Shown: one piece after another, positions 1-5,942 of the stretch
Position numbering within the stretch: the stretch's first letter is position 1
How the letters are laid out: each line of letters begins with the position of its first letter
From: Bacillota bacterium
Lineage (GTDB): Bacteria > Bacillota > Bacilli > Bacillales_B > DSM-18226
NCBI GenBank assembly: GCA_021821235.1
Contig: JAKACS010000195.1
Span: forward strand, 1 to 6,349
DNA: 6,349 bases
Direction of reading: 5' to 3'
The notes under the pieces: generated by a model
The model's database searches: none
Told to the model about the DNA's origin: nothing
Seen by the model: the letters and a program-made list of their open reading frames with translations, nothing else
Translations under genes and position numbers: made by a program

Positions 1-106
1 TTGCCACATTCGGGATCGTTAAAGCAAACACAATCCCGATGATCAAACCAATTACAATTTGTTTTACGAGGCTTAGTTGATTCCATTTTATGATTATGCT
101 TTTCAA
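1..106 (-). CDS. sstT: SstT-like serine/threonine:Na+ symporter, N-terminal fragment
   Basis: Only the first 35 codons lie in the window; the gene continues past the left edge. Reading on the minus strand from a TTG at 106, the product begins with a short polar stretch, then W-N-Q-L-S-L-V-K-Q and a hydrophobic glycine-rich first membrane segment (about residues 16-33). The pattern SLVKQI-x-I-G-L-I-x-G-I matches my memory of the N terminus of SstT, a dicarboxylate/amino acid:cation symporter family member that imports serine and threonine with Na+ at the cytoplasmic membrane. The TTG start is chosen because a G6 run (115-120) lies 8 nt upstream and no ATG in this frame precedes the conserved part. 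A strong sigma-A promoter lies directly upstream (168-196). Another member of the same symporter family remains possible because only one membrane segment is visible. Confidence 0.68.
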   Translation of the reverse strand, partial: MKSIIIKWNQLSLVKQIVIGLIIGIVFALTIPNVA

Positions 107-167
107 AGATGGTTCCCCCCAATTATTAATAGATACTCTTTCTCTACCTTTCTCGTCTATTAGTAGT

Positions 168-196
168 ATTATAAGAAATATTTAGATATATTACAA
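168..196 (-). promoter_or_regulatory. Sigma-A promoter of the sstT-like gene
   Basis: On the minus strand a -35 box TTGTAA (191-196) is separated by exactly 17 nt from a perfect -10 box TATAAT (168-173). Transcription would begin near 161 and leave a 5' leader of about 55 nt before the TTG start at 106. No operator-like repeat or riboswitch-like structure is obvious in that leader. Confidence 0.72.
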
Positions 197-201
197 TAGC
201 G

Positions 202-468
202 TTAATTTTCATATAGAACCTTTTTGCTAAAAAATCCTGCTAGAGCAGGAAAGCTTTCAAATTCTTTCCTCATCTCATGAAAAGAAATCAGCTCATTTCC
301 TTTAGCAAGCTGGAAATCGAGTGAATACTTGTAACATGAGTAAATATGACTCGAACTATCAAGAAGTTCTAAAAAATTCCTAGAGAAAAATGACCGAAAT
401 ACAAGAGAACGGATTATTAATCTAATCCACGCATTGTCCAAAAATCCATATTCTTGTCCGGGAATCAC
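202..468 (-). other. Region without a convincing gene; doubtful 88-codon frame
   Basis: Between the sstT promoter and the terB terminator no gene is convincing. An open frame from a GTG at 468 to a TAA at 202 would encode 88 residues, beginning I-P-G-Q-E-Y-G-F-L-D-N-A-W and ending F-S-K-K-V-L-Y-E-N. I recognise no family. No Shine-Dalgarno sequence precedes the GTG, and a strong terminator hairpin (229-250) sits inside its last 16 codons, which argues against a normal gene. The same frame is open all the way back to the terB stop (565), 120 codons in total, longer than I would expect in neutral AT-rich DNA. It could therefore be a decayed gene remnant, or the region may specify a small RNA (possible -35 TTGGAC near 426-431 with AT-rich -10 sequence about 16 nt downstream). 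Confidence 0.25.
229..250 (-). terminator. Intrinsic terminator, minus strand
   Basis: An inverted repeat TCCTGCT / AGCAGGA (235-241 and 244-250) folds as a 6-bp stem with a TCTA loop. On the minus strand it is followed by six T residues (229-234). The plus-strand direction has no T tract, so the signal points toward sstT. It lies downstream of the terB terminator (512-540), so it implies a separate minus-strand transcript between them, or a fail-safe terminator for terB read-through. Confidence 0.55.
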
Positions 469-511
469 TAAACGGACTGGGTACGAGGATACTTTTAGAG
501 TAAGAATAGGA

Positions 512-540
512 AAAACCTGCCCCGCATTGAGGCAGATTTT
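512..540 (-). terminator. Intrinsic terminator of terB-like gene
   Basis: The stem pairs CTGCC (517-521) with GGCAG (531-535) around a 9-nt loop. After one mismatch, A4/T4 pairing extends it (512-515 with 537-540). On the minus strand the stem is followed by GTTTTTCC. It starts about 25 nt after the stop codon at 565, the usual place for a factor-independent terminator. Confidence 0.7.
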
Positions 541-564
541 AAACCAAATTCCCTTATTCTGTTT

Positions 565-945
565 TTATGGTTTTAAGGAGTTCGATAATTCTTTGATTTT
601 CTCGATCCAATCCTTCAGGCTCGTATATTCCTTTGCATCAAAACCAAAGTGGGTCTTTATCAATCGGAGCGATTCTCTTTCCGAGTCATGGAAAACGCCA
701 TCCGCATAAATCAGTTTCAAGATTTCTACTAAGACAATGTTTTTCGATTGTTCATTTTTAAAGCGGTCCAATATCTCCTCCAATGCAAGACCTTTTACTT
801 TGTAATTTTCAAGCCCTAATTCCTTTTGATACCTTTCAATGACCGTGCTCTCATATATCGATACATTCCCATCCACTGCTGCGATTAACGATGCCAGTTC
901 GAGGAATGCTTCCTTTTCCTCTCGCTTTAGTTCCGCTAAGAACAT
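565..945 (-). CDS. TerB-fold (tellurite resistance TerB-like) protein
   Basis: This is a soluble, all-helical, acidic/lysine-rich protein of 126 residues with no signal peptide or membrane segment, the usual size of a single TerB domain. The family hallmark appears twice as D-G-x5-E: A-A-V-D25-G-N-V-S-I-Y-E32 in the first half and Y-A-D82-G-V-F-H-D-S-E89 in the second. This symmetric acidic pair is proposed to bind divalent metal in TerB/DUF533-like proteins. The precise function of stand-alone TerB proteins is not established, and nothing here indicates real tellurite resistance because no other ter genes are present. The ATG at 945 has AAAGGAG (953-959) 7 nt upstream. Its start lies inside the 3' end of a 35-codon ORF (936-1043), so translation may be coupled to that peptide. 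Its transcript ends at the 512-540 hairpin. Confidence 0.7.
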   Translation of the reverse strand: MFLAELKREEKEAFLELASLIAAVDGNVSIYESTVIERYQKELGLENYKVKGLALEEILDRFKNEQSKNIVLVEILKLIYADGVFHDSERESLRLIKTHFGFDAKEYTSLKDWIEKIKELSNSLKP

Positions 946-1043
946 TGCATTTCTCCTTTTTGTATAGTTTTTAGGGAGTCAAGATATCGATGAATGGCTG
1001 CTAATTCAGCTTTCAAACCCGAACGTGACAGTTCCAGTATCAT
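936..1043 (-). CDS. Small ORF (35 aa) overlapping the start of the terB-like gene
   Basis: A short frame encodes 35 residues, M-I-L-E-L-S-R-S-G-L-K-A-E-L-A-A-I-H-R-Y and then L-D-S-L-K-T-I-Q-K-G-E-M-Q-C-S. It starts at an ATG (1041-1043) 7 nt after GGAGG (1051-1055), stronger than the terB site; an adjacent in-frame ATG at 1044-1046 is the alternative. The stop TAG (936-938) lies within the first codons of the terB-like gene, a 10-nt overlap, and the terB Shine-Dalgarno sequence lies inside this ORF. The peptide looks like an amphipathic helix with no membrane segment, and I recognise no family. The layout suggests a two-gene operon with translational coupling. AT-rich sequence with TATACT (1066-1071, minus strand) may be its -10 box, but no good -35 is spaced correctly. 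It could be a genuine small protein or a leader peptide controlling terB. Confidence 0.5.
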   Translation of the reverse strand: MILELSRSGLKAELAAIHRYLDSLKTIQKGEMQCS

Positions 1044-1108
1044 CATCCCACCTCCAAGTCTATATAGTATATCATATTATCATTCAACAACCTTTTTTTG
1101 GCTAATCC

Positions 1109-1193
1109 GAATTTATATCCATAAATTCTGAACGCATAAGGGCAACTACGCCTCTGTCTTCGCCAAAGGCTCGCCAATCGGCGAGTTTTCTTT
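1109..1193 (+). ncRNA. Candidate small RNA ending in an intrinsic terminator
   Basis: The plus strand carries a perfect 7-bp hairpin GAATTTA / TAAATTC (1109-1128, 6-nt loop). A non-coding stretch rich in GCC follows (about 1139-1169), then a compact terminator (1170-1193). No plus-strand gene lies upstream that could use this terminator, and the interval has no plausible ORF. The arrangement fits a short structured RNA or the end of a transcript starting within 1050-1110, antisense to the terB leader. No clean sigma-A promoter was found. A sporulation-type promoter is possible but was not recognised. I did not assign an RNA family. Confidence 0.3.
1170..1193 (+). terminator. Intrinsic terminator without an obvious upstream gene
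   Basis: CTCGCC (1170-1175) and GGCGAG (1180-1185) form a perfect GC-rich 6-bp stem with a 4-nt AATC loop. TTTTCTTT follows (1186-1193). The polarity is plus-strand, toward the HAD phosphatase gene, whose promoter begins about 50 nt further on, so this hairpin would insulate that promoter from upstream transcription. Confidence 0.62.
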
Positions 1194-1244
1194 AAAAAAT
1201 CACACGAACTTAAAGAATGGTAAAGAGAGGATCCTTGTTTTTAA

Positions 1245-1253
1245 TGGTATACT
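1245..1253 (+). promoter_or_regulatory. Extended -10 promoter of HAD phosphatase gene
   Basis: TGGTATACT combines a TATACT -10 hexamer (1248-1253) with an upstream TG dinucleotide one base away, the extended -10 configuration. Sequence 16-18 nt upstream does not resemble TTGACA, consistent with a promoter that relies on the TG element. The start of transcription would be near 1260, giving a leader of about 50 nt. Confidence 0.45.
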
Positions 1254-1311
1254 AGATGAATGATAGACCTCATTGGAAAATGGAAGATCGGATCGTAAGG
1301 AGAGAGTGGGA

Positions 1312-2094
1312 ATGAAGTACAAGGTTGTCATCTTAGATATTGACGGAACCATCTTGCCGCATGGCAAAAAGGTGTCCAATGCTACAAAAGCGGCAATCCA
1401 GAAGCTAAAGGAAAAAAAGATCAATGTGGTCATCGCAACTGGCAGGGCTCCCTATTTTTCAAAAACAATTGTTCAAGAAACAGGTGTGGAATCGATGGTC
1501 TTTTTCAATGGTGCCTATGCTTTTCATAAAGGGAATGAAATTTTCAAAAATGCCATCGATAAAAAGGTATTAAATAAAATCCAACAATTGGCTGCTGATC
1601 GTCAACATCCGCTTACCTTTTTAGGAGGGACGAGCTTTAAGGCAACAGATATCAACCATCCATTTGTGATTGAAGCTTATATGCATGATCCATGGAAGCC
1701 TGAACTTGCCCCTGCTCAATTTTGGATGGAGCAGGATATCTACCAATTGTTTCTTCATTGCGATACGGAGGAAGAGCACCACTATAAAGCAATGATTCCA
1801 GAATTGGATTTCAGAAGGTGGTCTTCAATTGGGGCAAAAACGTGCGATGTTAATATGCTCAAATCAAACAAAGCTGTCGGACTGACTAAATTGTTGGAAA
1901 AAATGGGCGTTGCTCCAGACGAAGCGGTTGCTTTTGGAGATGGATTAAATGATATCGAAATGCTCTCTCTAGTAGGGTTGGGAGTCGCAATGGGTTCTGC
2001 TCGTGATGAAGTGAAACAGGCTGCTAATATGGTTACACTTTCTGCCGAAGAAGACGGCGTCTCTTATGGTTTGGAGCAGCTTGGGTTAATCTAA
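1312..2094 (+). CDS. Cof-type HAD-superfamily phosphatase
   Basis: This 260-residue cytosolic protein has all four HAD motifs: motif I D9-I-D11-G-T with the nucleophile and acid/base aspartates, motif II T43-G-R, motif III lysine K187 in N-K-A-V-G-L, and motif IV G-D210-G-L-N213-D214 that binds Mg2+. The roughly 100-residue insert between motifs II and III (about 80-185) is the C2 cap typical of the Cof/IIB subfamily, whose members dephosphorylate sugar phosphates, nucleotides or flavin/pyridoxal precursors with broad specificity. The substrate cannot be read from the sequence. The ATG at 1312 is preferred because AAGGAG (1297-1302) lies 9 nt upstream; an in-frame ATG at 1273 would add 13 charged residues ahead of the conserved beta strand and has no comparable site. 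The gene appears monocistronic, between an extended -10 promoter and the shared terminator at 2115-2153. Confidence 0.92.
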   Translation: MKYKVVILDIDGTILPHGKKVSNATKAAIQKLKEKKINVVIATGRAPYFSKTIVQETGVESMVFFNGAYAFHKGNEIFKNAIDKKVLNKIQQLAADRQHPLTFLGGTSFKATDINHPFVIEAYMHDPWKPELAPAQFWMEQDIYQLFLHCDTEEEHHYKAMIPELDFRRWSSIGAKTCDVNMLKSNKAVGLTKLLEKMGVAPDEAVAFGDGLNDIEMLSLVGLGVAMGSARDEVKQAANMVTLSAEEDGVSYGLEQLGLI

Positions 2095-2114
2095 TTTTGA
2101 TATAAAAATAAATC

Positions 2115-2153
2115 GGGTGGTCTATTCAAGAGATTCGTTGAATAGACCAACCC
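2115..2153. terminator. Bidirectional terminator between convergent genes
   Basis: An 11-bp perfect stem GGTCTATTCAA / TTGAATAGACC (2119-2129 and 2138-2148) with an 8-nt loop is extended by GGG/CCC (2115-2117 and 2151-2153) across a small T versus AA bulge. TTTATGTTTTT follows on the plus strand and a T-rich tract (GATTTATTTTTATA) on the minus strand. It can therefore end both the HAD phosphatase gene (stop 2094) and the carbonic-anhydrase-like gene (stop 2163). Confidence 0.8.
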
Positions 2154-2162
2154 TTTATGTTT

Positions 2163-2660
2163 TTACGAAACACGAATTTCCGAAAAAGTTTCGTTTTCCG
2201 GGTCAATAACCAAGCCGCTAACAATTACATTAGACGGCATCAGGGGATGGTTGCGAATAACATTGACATTTTTTCGGACACGGTCTTTTGTTATTTTTCT
2301 CCCTGTCAGCCATTGTACAATCGTCCCTTCTGTAAACTCTGGCATGCAATTTTTAAAAAGATAATCAAGCGTTTGAATTTTCTCTTGCATTTCTTTGTGC
2401 TCTTGTATTTTGCGGAGGATGTCAGCTGCTTTTTTTTGATCCTCTTTTCCATCTACAATTACAATTTCTTCGACATTTTCTTGGTAAACGGAAAGAAGAA
2501 TGTTCCTCATCACGTCACCAAAAGGCGAGATAACCGATTCATAATTATGCAGAAGTAAACTATTTTGATGTCTACTATTTGTCTTCTTTTCAAGAAGATG
2601 CTCCATTGAATGCCCGATTCCCATCACAAAGAGTACTTTCTTCTTGCCATCCATTTGCAT
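2163..2660 (-). CDS. Beta-carbonic-anhydrase homologue lacking zinc ligands (YbcF-like)
   Basis: The 165-residue product is related to small bacterial beta-carbonic anhydrases, which interconvert CO2 and bicarbonate using a zinc ion. The family frame is visible. K-K-V-L-F-V-M (7-13) matches the first strand, S-P-F-G-D-V-M-R-N-I-L-L-S-V-Y (45-59) the conserved helix, E-E-I-V-I-V (64-69) the next strand. V-R-K-N-V-N-V-I-R-N-H-P-L-M-P (128-142) and V-S-G-L-V-I-D-P (147-154) match the C-terminal substrate-pocket and dimer region. The catalytic positions are missing: the C-M-D-T-R-L motif reads G14-I-G-H-S-M19, and the G-H-x-D-C-G motif reads D70-G-K-E-D-Q75. Its single cysteine is C105, so catalysis by the usual mechanism is unlikely. 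The ATG at 2660 has AAAAGGGG (2669-2676) 8 nt upstream; a TTG one codon earlier is only 5 nt away. It is last in the dab/mps cluster, 99 nt after the MpsC-like gene. B. subtilis carries ybcF in the corresponding locus. A regulatory or structural role beside DabA is inference. Confidence 0.7.
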   Translation of the reverse strand: MQMDGKKKVLFVMGIGHSMEHLLEKKTNSRHQNSLLLHNYESVISPFGDVMRNILLSVYQENVEEIVIVDGKEDQKKAADILRKIQEHKEMQEKIQTLDYLFKNCMPEFTEGTIVQWLTGRKITKDRVRKNVNVIRNHPLMPSNVIVSGLVIDPENETFSEIRVS

Positions 2661-2759
2661 CAACTATACCCCTTTTCATGAAAATTTCTTCCTATTCCAT
2701 TTTCCCCCATCTATGCCGAATAAAATAAAACAAACCAACCTGTTAAAAAGAACTCCTAT

Positions 2760-3152
2760 TTACGATAATAAGCTTTGCAAATCGCTGCAAAGTTTAAAAA
2801 CCATTACCCTTTCCCCGTTTTGCGTACTAATATCGGTATGAAAATTCAAAACCTCATGACCAGTGATCGTTAAAATAATCTCTTTTAGATCTTCCAAACC
2901 AGATTCGACTAAGCTATTACGGTTTTCCTTCACTGAGAGCAACCCCTCACGATCTTTGCAAAGAGCATATTCGGCTGGTGTTAAGATACCTTGAAGGACA
3001 ACGATGATCATGTCTCGGAGTATATCAGCTTTCACTGAAACTGATCCGCGTCCAAGGTAATTTTTCTCCCAATGAGTTAAAGCTTTGCTAATCTCAGCTT
3101 CTATTGCCCCTTTTGATTTCACCATTACGTTTCCCTTTGAATTTTCCGCCAT
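2760..3152 (-). CDS. mpsC: MpsC/DUF2294 family protein (YbcI-like)
   Basis: This 130-residue soluble protein has the DUF2294 (MpsC) layout: an N-terminal helix (about 15-31), the signature L-G-R-G (33-36), then V-S-V-K-x-D-I-L-R-D-M-I-I-V-V-L-Q-G (38-55), L-T-P-A-E (57-61), and a C-terminal strand G-E-R-V-M-V-F-K-L (113-121). There are no membrane segments or signal peptide. In Staphylococcus mpsC is the third gene of mpsABC, whose first two genes encode the bicarbonate-concentrating MpsA/MpsB (DabB/DabA) pair; the biochemical job of MpsC itself is not settled. Its position just downstream of dabA supports the same partnership. The ATG at 3152 has AAAGGAG (3166-3172) 13 nt upstream, a rather long spacing. 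An in-frame ATG nine codons further in (3125), with a weaker AAAGGG upstream, is an alternative that would leave the conserved domain intact. A 171-nt gap separates it from dabA, so a separate promoter is possible. Confidence 0.82.
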   Translation of the reverse strand: MAENSKGNVMVKSKGAIEAEISKALTHWEKNYLGRGSVSVKADILRDMIIVVLQGILTPAEYALCKDREGLLSVKENRNSLVESGLEDLKEIILTITGHEVLNFHTDISTQNGERVMVFKLCSDLQSLLS

Positions 3153-3194
3153 TTTCCGTTTTCTTCTCCTTTAAAAGAATCTGTATCGTTCAAT

Positions 3195-3218
3195 AAAAAG
3201 TTACCGGTTGAACTTTTT
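3195..3218 (-). terminator. Weak hairpin in the dabA-mpsC gap
   Basis: AAAAAGTT (3195-3202) and AACTTTTT (3211-3218) pair perfectly around an 8-nt loop containing CCGG. In the minus direction the 3' arm itself is the T tract. The stem has one G-C pair, so termination would be partial at best; it may attenuate read-through from dabA into the MpsC-like gene. A second inverted repeat, GCTTTC / GAAAGC (3268-3273 and 3281-3286), lies between it and the dabA stop but has no T tract. Confidence 0.25.
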
Positions 3219-3323
3219 TTCTATATAAAATTGGTTTATAAAAAGATGTTCTCTTGTCTATTATCTAGCTTTCATCCGTTGAAAGCAAAGCTTACTCTTT
3301 CACCACTGATCAGCAAAACGAAG

Positions 3324-5942
3324 TTACGACCAACTTACCCATTGTCCATCAGGACCGATGGATGCTAATCGAATCCATCCGTTCTGTACTTTTTGCTGGA
3401 AAGCTGGTACGTGCTCTAGAAGCCGTTTTATATATTCCTTCGGTGCCTGAATTACCACTAAAAGTCTGATTGGCGAATGAAACACCTCTTGATCTGATGT
3501 CATAACAGACTGCCAAGGAAGTCCAGTTAATAAATCACTGGCATTCCCTTGCATAACACCAAGTCCGGCTGTGACCGTTTGCGTAGTTTTATTTCCGCTT
3601 CCATAATAATGCGGGGCAACAGTTGAAGCGAAATATTGCAGATTAATCCATTGGGCAACTGTTGTCGGTCCCGTGATAATACTAGCAAGCAGTGAACCGT
3701 TCTTATCCTTCCTCCAATTATAATTATGAAGAAAAGTTCTTCCCTCCAAATCACATTCTTCGGTCATCCGCCGGCTCCCGATTATAAAAGCTGCGTTACG
3801 CGCGAGTCCCCATTCTGGGCGAACTTCGCTCCAATCTTCAGCAAAACGATGTGCCTCTGCCTTCGCAATTTTGCGTACTTTTCCAAGTATCGGCAATTGC
3901 TTTAATCTTTCTTTACATACCTCTTCACTAACAATTGGAAGGACAGCATTTATGCGGTCAAATGCCTTTTTAGCCGAAGGCGACAGCTGCGGAACATAAA
4001 TCCACCGGAAGTCATCAAGTGAAGTAATATGCTCTGCCGCTGCAAAAACCGTCTCCTTAGGAATGGAAATACCTTCATTGACAAGCTCCTGTCTTACTTT
4101 TTCAAGATTGCATAATTCCGCGAGTACCCTTGCGTTGAATCCGCTTGATGCTCCCCCGCAAGCTCCGCAGTCAAGTGCAGACGCATAAGGATTATTTGTG
4201 CTATGGCTTCCATGTCCGCTAATGACCACAAGTGGAGAAAAATGGTCGGTAAGACCCATTGTTTTTAACGCTTGAGAAACATATTGCACTTTTTCTTTTT
4301 CTGTAAAACCAACAGGCAATTCCGAATCAGCAGAATGTTCATAATCAAGTGTAAGATTTACTGCAGGCTTTTTCTGCCATTTTTCCAATAAAATCTGAAA
4401 TGCTTTGCCCGCGCGGCGAGGAAGAATACTGCGCAGCAGCGTTTGCAAACTCAGCCAGGGACCACTAATCTCCGGTAACAATAAACTAGTAAGTAAATTG
4501 TATTTCATTTCCTTAAAAACAGAACGAGCAGAACTGATTGTGTTCTTCTGCCGCTGATGCCGTTTTACAGCTTCTTCCGACGCGGTTTCCAAAACTCTCA
4601 GCTGCGGCTTTGACATAATAGGCAAGGATTTGTGGCTATGATGGCTGTTTAGCTCGCACGTTTCAATCGGAAGCCCGAAAAATCCTGCCGTTCCAAAAGT
4701 CTCAAATGGTCCTAACTTTTCAAGCTTCCGGCGAAAAGGCTCTGAACGGACATCTATGCAAAAAGCAAATTGAGCCAGTACCGGTTTTACTTGTTCAGCT
4801 GGTTTCGATTGTTTTAACGTCAGCTTTTTCCTTACTTGATCCTCATATGTTTTTTCCCATGCTTCAAGCCAAATTCGATTCTGGAGCATCTTATCAAATC
4901 GGTTGGCCAAATCAAGACGTGCCTTTTGTTGGTTGGCAGGCAGCACTGACCATTCTTTTATGGCCATACCTCCCCATTTTGCCCATGCAATAAGCAATTC
5001 TTCCACGCTCATACTGACCTCGGAAATTTGCTTTGGTATCGGAAAATGCGGTTCAAGCAACGTCCATTCCATTGTAATACGGACAGCTAAATAGTCGAGT
5101 AGCAAGGAATTTTCTCCTGGTGACTGCTGTGAATGCCAAAGAATCGTGCCAGCCCAACCTGGTAAAGCGAGCAAATGAGCTTCAAAATAACCTTGCACAT
5201 CTGAATAAGGAATATCTAGCGCCGATAATGCGGTCAGAAGAGCATTGCTGGCCTCATTAGGGAGATGATGCAACTGTCTGCGAACTTTGCGGTCAAGTGC
5301 CGGATCATATTGAATAAGTCTGCGCCACGATTGATAAAATCCTTCTTCTCGATTGGGCAAATTCCAAACGGCCTGAGACTTGTCGAAGAACAATTTGCAC
5401 CATTTGATCATATGGCGATTCAGCTCTTGCGTTGTTTGACTTCCTGTCTCCATATCCAAACACTGACCAAAGGTTCGCATGATCAATTCATCACGATTCA
5501 TAGGGGCAAAGGGGGCAAGTTTTGCTGTCAAACGGCTTAACTCTTTTGAATTGATTTCAACCGAAGGTGATTGTTCCTGTAAAAGGGCATTTCGGCAATA
5601 ACGGTCCGCAACCTCCTTTGGAAGTTCAAGGCGCTGGGTGTTTAGCCATTGTTGGAGAGTCTTTTCAAGAAACTCCTTCTTAATTTCCCCCTTTTTCCAT
5701 GCAGTTTTCAAGATCAAATCACCAGGGTATAAATCAACATCACAAAGTTCTTTGAGCTTTCTGGCCGTTTGATCAAACGTTTGATCTTCCCATTCTGACC
5801 ATGGGCTGCGCGCTGCAAATGTATGAATCGGTCCGTATGGAGCAATGACCCTGCTTGCTGAATTTACGAGTTCGTTCAGATCAAGAGCAAGGTCTTGCTG
5901 TTCTTTTCCCCAATTTTCTGTTTTGGCTAATATGCTGCTCAA
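3324..5942 (-). CDS. dabA: Inorganic carbon transporter subunit DabA (UPF0753, MpsB/YbcC)
   Basis: The 872-residue protein is full length for Bacillus-type DabA (UPF0753/DUF2309), the cytoplasmic subunit of the DAB pump, which couples an ion gradient across the membrane partner DabB to intracellular bicarbonate accumulation. DabA carries a beta-carbonic-anhydrase-like site, and all four predicted zinc ligands can be placed: C395 and D397 in F-C-I-D-V-R, H577 in S-G-H-G-S-H-S, and C592 in D-C-G-A-C-G-G. The H-to-C spacing of 15 equals that of the studied Halothiobacillus protein. R399 of the CxDxR motif is also kept. The N-terminal signature A-A-R-S-P-W (about 43-48) is present. The start is TTG at 5942, supported by AGGAGG (5952-5957) 9 nt upstream and by the residues matching the expected N terminus. 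The start overlaps the dabB stop in TTGA, so translation is probably coupled. No frameshift or internal stop is present. Confidence 0.96.
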   Translation of the reverse strand: MSSILAKTENWGKEQQDLALDLNELVNSASRVIAPYGPIHTFAARSPWSEWEDQTFDQTARKLKELCDVDLYPGDLILKTAWKKGEIKKEFLEKTLQQWLNTQRLELPKEVADRYCRNALLQEQSPSVEINSKELSRLTAKLAPFAPMNRDELIMRTFGQCLDMETGSQTTQELNRHMIKWCKLFFDKSQAVWNLPNREEGFYQSWRRLIQYDPALDRKVRRQLHHLPNEASNALLTALSALDIPYSDVQGYFEAHLLALPGWAGTILWHSQQSPGENSLLLDYLAVRITMEWTLLEPHFPIPKQISEVSMSVEELLIAWAKWGGMAIKEWSVLPANQQKARLDLANRFDKMLQNRIWLEAWEKTYEDQVRKKLTLKQSKPAEQVKPVLAQFAFCIDVRSEPFRRKLEKLGPFETFGTAGFFGLPIETCELNSHHSHKSLPIMSKPQLRVLETASEEAVKRHQRQKNTISSARSVFKEMKYNLLTSLLLPEISGPWLSLQTLLRSILPRRAGKAFQILLEKWQKKPAVNLTLDYEHSADSELPVGFTEKEKVQYVSQALKTMGLTDHFSPLVVISGHGSHSTNNPYASALDCGACGGASSGFNARVLAELCNLEKVRQELVNEGISIPKETVFAAAEHITSLDDFRWIYVPQLSPSAKKAFDRINAVLPIVSEEVCKERLKQLPILGKVRKIAKAEAHRFAEDWSEVRPEWGLARNAAFIIGSRRMTEECDLEGRTFLHNYNWRKDKNGSLLASIITGPTTVAQWINLQYFASTVAPHYYGSGNKTTQTVTAGLGVMQGNASDLLTGLPWQSVMTSDQEVFHSPIRLLVVIQAPKEYIKRLLEHVPAFQQKVQNGWIRLASIGPDGQWVSWS

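Noticed and set aside
434..709. Plus-strand open frame of 91 codons overlapping the 3' end of the terB-like gene
   Set aside because: It is antisense to a better-supported gene, runs through the terB terminator, and its translation resembles no protein pattern; a shadow frame.
565..945. Reading the TerB-like gene as evidence for a tellurite-resistance island
   Set aside because: No terA, terC, terD, terZ or related gene is nearby; single TerB-fold proteins are common and not linked to tellurite.
1273..1311. Upstream in-frame ATG extending the HAD phosphatase by 13 residues
   Set aside because: The extension is charged and unlike the family N terminus, and the strong AAGGAG site is correctly spaced for the ATG at 1312, not for 1273.
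1200..1433. Minus-strand open frame opposite the start of the HAD phosphatase gene
   Set aside because: It is antisense to the conserved DxDGT region and has no ribosome binding site; a shadow frame.
2157..2558. Plus-strand open frame of 133 codons opposite the carbonic-anhydrase-like gene
   Set aside because: Its start lies just after the shared terminator and the phenylalanine/asparagine-rich product is what the complement of lysine- and glutamate-rich codons gives; the opposite strand has a recognisable family.
2644..2841. Plus-strand open frame spanning the gap between the carbonic-anhydrase-like and MpsC-like genes
   Set aside because: There is no Shine-Dalgarno site and no protein-like pattern, and it overlaps the ends of both minus-strand genes.
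3527..3754. Minus-strand open frame in another phase inside dabA
   Set aside because: It is embedded in conserved dabA sequence, out of frame, with no ribosome binding site and no recognisable product.
4706..5540. Several plus-strand open frames (4706-4993, 4903-5094, 5265-5540) within dabA
   Set aside because: All are antisense to the long conserved dabA frame and lack start signals.
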